64,000 nt of DNA from Vibrio chagasii (GTDB lineage Bacteria; Pseudomonadota; Gammaproteobacteria; Enterobacterales; Vibrionaceae): the NCBI GenBank assembly GCA_041879415.1, contig CP090851.1, positions 248,001 through 312,000 on the forward strand, written 5' to 3'. The position numbers and the translations under genes were made by a program. The notes under the pieces were generated by a model, which was given only the letters and a program-made list of their open reading frames with translations, was not told where the DNA came from and did no database searches. Positions 61,800-64,000 of the stretch are shown here, piece after piece (the stretch's first letter is position 1; every line of letters begins with the position of its first letter).

Positions 61800-61829
61800 A
61801 TAAAAAAGACCAACATCGAGTTGGCCTTT
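61800..61829 (-). terminator. terminator after the yaeP-DUF4250 pair
   Basis: On the minus strand AAAGGCCAAC / GTTGGTCTTT (one G-T pair) with loop TCGAT, then TTT. Confidence 0.82.
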
Positions 61830-61853
61830 GTCTATCAAGCTGAATTTACATCA

Positions 61854-62045
61854 TTATCTAAACTGTTTTGCTTCTGGCAGGTATTCAAAACCCGCTGAGG
61901 CAAGTTTAGCGATTAATGCGGCTTTGTCGATTTCGTAGAAGTTAACTACTCGGTCTAAATCTCCGCCGAAGTCGTCACGTAGCTTCATGTTGACGATGCT
62001 CATCAACATAACAGGATCCATCTTTTCAAAATTAGCGAGGTTCAT
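61854..62045 (-). CDS. DUF4250 domain protein
   Basis: A 63-residue protein of the DUF4250 family (MNLANFEKMDPVMLMSIVNMKLRDDFGGDLDRVVNFYEID... ). It is entirely helical in appearance and has no enzymatic motif. Its ATG lies one base after the yaeP stop, so the two are translated from one transcript. Function unknown. Confidence 0.85.
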   Translation of the reverse strand: MNLANFEKMDPVMLMSIVNMKLRDDFGGDLDRVVNFYEIDKAALIAKLASAGFEYLPEAKQFR

Positions 62046-62046
62046 A

Positions 62047-62250
62047 TTAGTCCTCGAAATCTGAGATTAGTAGGTTAGCAGCTGCAAATGCCGCGCGTTC
62101 GCGAGCTTCTTTAGGAAGAGATTCATCTGCTGCAAGGTCGTTTAATGTTTTTACTGCGCAGGTGATCGCTTGAGGGATGTAGCCTTGGTCGCCACTACCA
62201 ATTTGAGAGTACAGTTCACGTACCAAATCACAACAATCGTATACTTTCAT
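62047..62250 (-). CDS. yaeP: YaeP family (UPF0253) protein
   Basis: A 67-residue protein resembling E. coli YaeP (66 residues): [67 protein letters not shown] shows the shared SGD.GY.P.A motif and [12 protein letters not shown] ending. ATG 62250 matches the family start; the longer upstream frame is unsupported. In E. coli yaeP also lies not far from proS. Function unknown. Confidence 0.9.
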   Translation of the reverse strand: MKVYDCCDLVRELYSQIGSGDQGYIPQAITCAVKTLNDLAADESLPKEARERAAFAAANLLISDFED

Positions 62251-62418
62251 TTTTATACCTAACCAAATGATAACTGCTCTCAATATACACATAGAGATAA
62301 GCAAAAACAAAGCGGATCTGATGAAGATCAGAGTTAGTTTGTCCTTGCTCAATATCTCATTTTATTGCGCTTTAGTTTGTCACTTTATGAGGTGACCAGT
62401 TAACCAATGATTGGTCGA

Positions 62419-63102
62419 CTAGCCCGCGACTTGCTGTTCCAGCTGGTATTTCACTTCATCTGCAAGGTTGAGTTGCTTCGCTAATTCTTTCAAGTAAGCC
62501 TTTTCCATGAAGTTCTGCTCGTCGGCCACAATCAAGGAAGCCAAGTAGATTTCGCTAGCTTGTTGCGGTGAGCTTGCGAGTTGAGCGATTTCGCTTGGGT
62601 CGAGCGGTTTGTGCAGCTCTTCAGACACTAACTTAGTCAGCTGATAATCCGCGCCCATGTTTTCGACGGCTTGTTCAATTTTAGCCATCTCTTGCTCATC
62701 GACATGACCGTCCGCTTTAGAAGCCGCAATCATAGATCGTAGAATAAGTAGATTATGACAAGCATCTTGCTCATCAAAGGTGGCTTGTGGAGATGAGTCT
62801 GGTGTGCCTTGTTTGGCTTGGTAATCGTTATATACCTTGTATGCCAATGCACCAAGTGCTGCTGCTCCGCCAATACCCACGGCCTTCTTGCCGATCTTTT
62901 TGGTTTTCTTTGAGCCCATTAGAGCTCCTAGCAACCCGCCGCCAACGGCTCCCGCACCTAATGCGCCAAGTGTGCTTTTGCTGCTGCCTTTACTGTCTTG
63001 TGTAAGACCGCTTAGGCCAGATGAGCTTTGTGAGAGTTTCTGAGTGCCTTGTTTAACAAGGTCTGACTTAAGTGCTTGGTTAAGTAGGCTTTTAAGATCC
63101 AT
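62419..63102 (-). CDS. DUF533 (YebE-like) inner-membrane protein with TerB-like domain
   Basis: A 227-residue protein similar to E. coli YebE. The N-terminus (MDLKSLLNQALKSDLVKQG) and Ser/Gly linker lead to a glycine-rich hydrophobic stretch (LGALGAGAVGGGLLGALMGSKKTKKIGKKAVGIGGAAALGALAYKVY, about 45-95). The C-terminal half (about 120-225) is a TerB-like helical domain with acidic motif IAASKADGHVDEQEM. ATG 63102 has GGAGG at ideal spacing. Function unknown; relatives are envelope-stress linked in E. coli. Confidence 0.86.
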   Translation of the reverse strand: MDLKSLLNQALKSDLVKQGTQKLSQSSSGLSGLTQDSKGSSKSTLGALGAGAVGGGLLGALMGSKKTKKIGKKAVGIGGAAALGALAYKVYNDYQAKQGTPDSSPQATFDEQDACHNLLILRSMIAASKADGHVDEQEMAKIEQAVENMGADYQLTKLVSEELHKPLDPSEIAQLASSPQQASEIYLASLIVADEQNFMEKAYLKELAKQLNLADEVKYQLEQQVAG

Positions 63103-63234
63103 CGATACCTCCAATGGTAAACGCGTCTAATGAGTTGATGAATCCAATATACGTATTTAAAGATGAACCGGGGATTAACTTACGTTATTTACTTTATCGA
63201 GAAATGAGAGAGTGAGTGAAGGTGAAGAGGGGCA

Positions 63235-63262
63235 ATAAAAAAGGCCGCCAGATGGCAGCCTT
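63235..63262 (-). terminator. terminator after proS
   Basis: On the minus strand AAGGCTGCCA / TGGCGGCCTT (one mismatch) followed by six T. Confidence 0.88.
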
Positions 63263-63304
63263 CTATTATTTGCTTTGCAAGATCACGTACTTTGCAGAGT
63301 TTGC

Positions 63305-64000
63305 TTATTTAGCAAATTGAGAAGTAACGTGTTCAACGATTGAATCGATAGCAACAGCTTCTTTAGTACCAGCACGACGGTTCTTGTACTCGAAGTTACC
63401 TTCTTTCATTGAGCGGTCGCCGATCACGATAGTGTGAGGGATACCAATTAGCTCGATGTCAGAGAACATTACGCCTGGACGCTCTTTACGGTCATCGAAT
63501 AGTACTTCGATACCCATAGCTGTTAGTTCAGCGTATAGCTTCTCAGCCGCTTCCTTAACTTCTTCAGACTTGTGCATGTTCATAGGAACGATAGCAACTT
63601 GGAAAGGTGCTAGTGCGTCTGGCCAGATGATGCCGTATTTGTCGTGGTTCTGTTCGATTGCAGAAGCAACAACACGTGATACACCGATACCGTAACAACC
63701 CATCTCTAGGATAACGTTCTTACCGTCAGGACCAAGCACGCCACAGTTCATCGCTTGTGAGTAAACGTTACCTAGTTGGAAGATATGACCAACTTCGATA
63801 CCACGTTTAAGCTGAAGTGTACCTTTACCACATGGGCTTAGGTCGCCTTCGATTACGTTACGTAGGTCTTCTACTTGAGCAAGCTCAACGTCACGACCCC
63901 AGTTGATACCGAAGTAGTGCTTACCATCTATGTTTGCACCAGCGCCAAAGTCGCTCATTACAGCAACAGAGCGGTCAACGATGAATGGTAGCTCTAGGCC
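63305..64000 (-). CDS. proS: prolyl-tRNA synthetase, C-terminal 231 residues (5' end beyond the window)
   Basis: Charges tRNA-Pro. The frame is open to the right edge ([14 protein letters not shown] precedes the first internal Met). Visible are class II motif 3 ([40 protein letters not shown]) and the anticodon-binding domain ([31 protein letters not shown]). The full E. coli enzyme is about 572 residues, so roughly 60 percent lies outside. The gene is followed by its own terminator. Confidence 0.97.
   Translation of the reverse strand, partial: GLELPFIVDRSVAVMSDFGAGANIDGKHYFGINWGRDVELAQVEDLRNVIEGDLSPCGKGTLQLKRGIEVGHIFQLGNVYSQAMNCGVLGPDGKNVILEMGCYGIGVSRVVASAIEQNHDKYGIIWPDALAPFQVAIVPMNMHKSEEVKEAAEKLYAELTAMGIEVLFDDRKERPGVMFSDIELIGIPHTIVIGDRSMKEGNFEYKNRRAGTKEAVAIDSIVEHVTSQFAK

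Overview
The window is a stretch of chromosomal core genome from a Vibrio (Gammaproteobacteria). Support comes from the PomA/PomB sodium-type flagellar motor pair behind a sigma-28-like promoter, a gcvB small RNA divergent from gcvA, a RibB fused to a degenerate GTP-cyclohydrolase-like domain, the gpt-frsA-crl-proB-proA order shared with enterics, and Vibrio-type small proteins (DUF3622, DUF3332, DUF4250). A Splendidus-clade species is my best guess, from protein resemblance only. No tRNA, rRNA, CRISPR array, insertion sequence, phage or transposase gene was seen. Both ends cut genes: galK on the left, proS on the right.

Layout. 1-3.4 kb: the end of the galactose operon (galK, galM) with a convergent GalR-like repressor. 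3.4-11.3 kb: single genes, including ygjH, a gamma-glutamylcyclotransferase-fold protein, nnrS, an adenine-type deaminase, a DUF3622 protein, an AstE/AspA-family hydrolase, a DUF3332 lipoprotein and pepD. 11.3-14.2 kb: purine salvage (permease, gpt) behind a 1-kb gap that holds a short ORF with its own promoter-like and terminator elements. 14.2-18.7 kb: frsA, crl and proBA. 18.8-25.5 kb: nrdR-ribD-ribE-ribBX-ribH-nusB-thiL-pgpA plus an ABM-domain protein. 25.6-28.7 kb: dxs-ispA-xseB on the minus strand.

29-36 kb: pomAB, thiI, gcvB/gcvA and an overlapping gcvA-hydrolase-DUF423-rlmM run. 36-47.5 kb: a TonB-dependent receptor with a Fur-like box and a candidate minus-strand sRNA, then xni, ppnN, a diguanylate cyclase, a membrane TPR protein with a degenerate GGDEF-like end, queF, syd and a zinc-ribbon protein. 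47.6-51.4 kb: metNIQ with MetJ-like boxes, divergent from gmhB, then an MliC-like lipoprotein. 51.4-55.9 kb: treR-treB-treC with two TreR-like operators. 56-64 kb: a lipoprotein with a ToxR/CadC-like regulator, a YitT protein, glyA with a PurR-like box and an unusual hairpin-rich downstream region, small conserved genes (DUF4250, yaeP, DUF533) and proS.

Regulatory themes link distant parts. PurR-like boxes precede the purine permease and glyA. LacI-family operators match the local repressors GalR and TreR. FrsA (a partner of unphosphorylated IIA-Glc in E. coli) and TreB (a PTS permease with no IIA domain, so needing IIA-Glc) both connect to glucose PTS status. The less ordinary items are the 28-codon ORF at 11762, the candidate sRNA at 36.3 kb, the hairpin array before ribH, the covarying repeat pair after glyA, and the GGDEF / degenerate-GGDEF neighbour pair.
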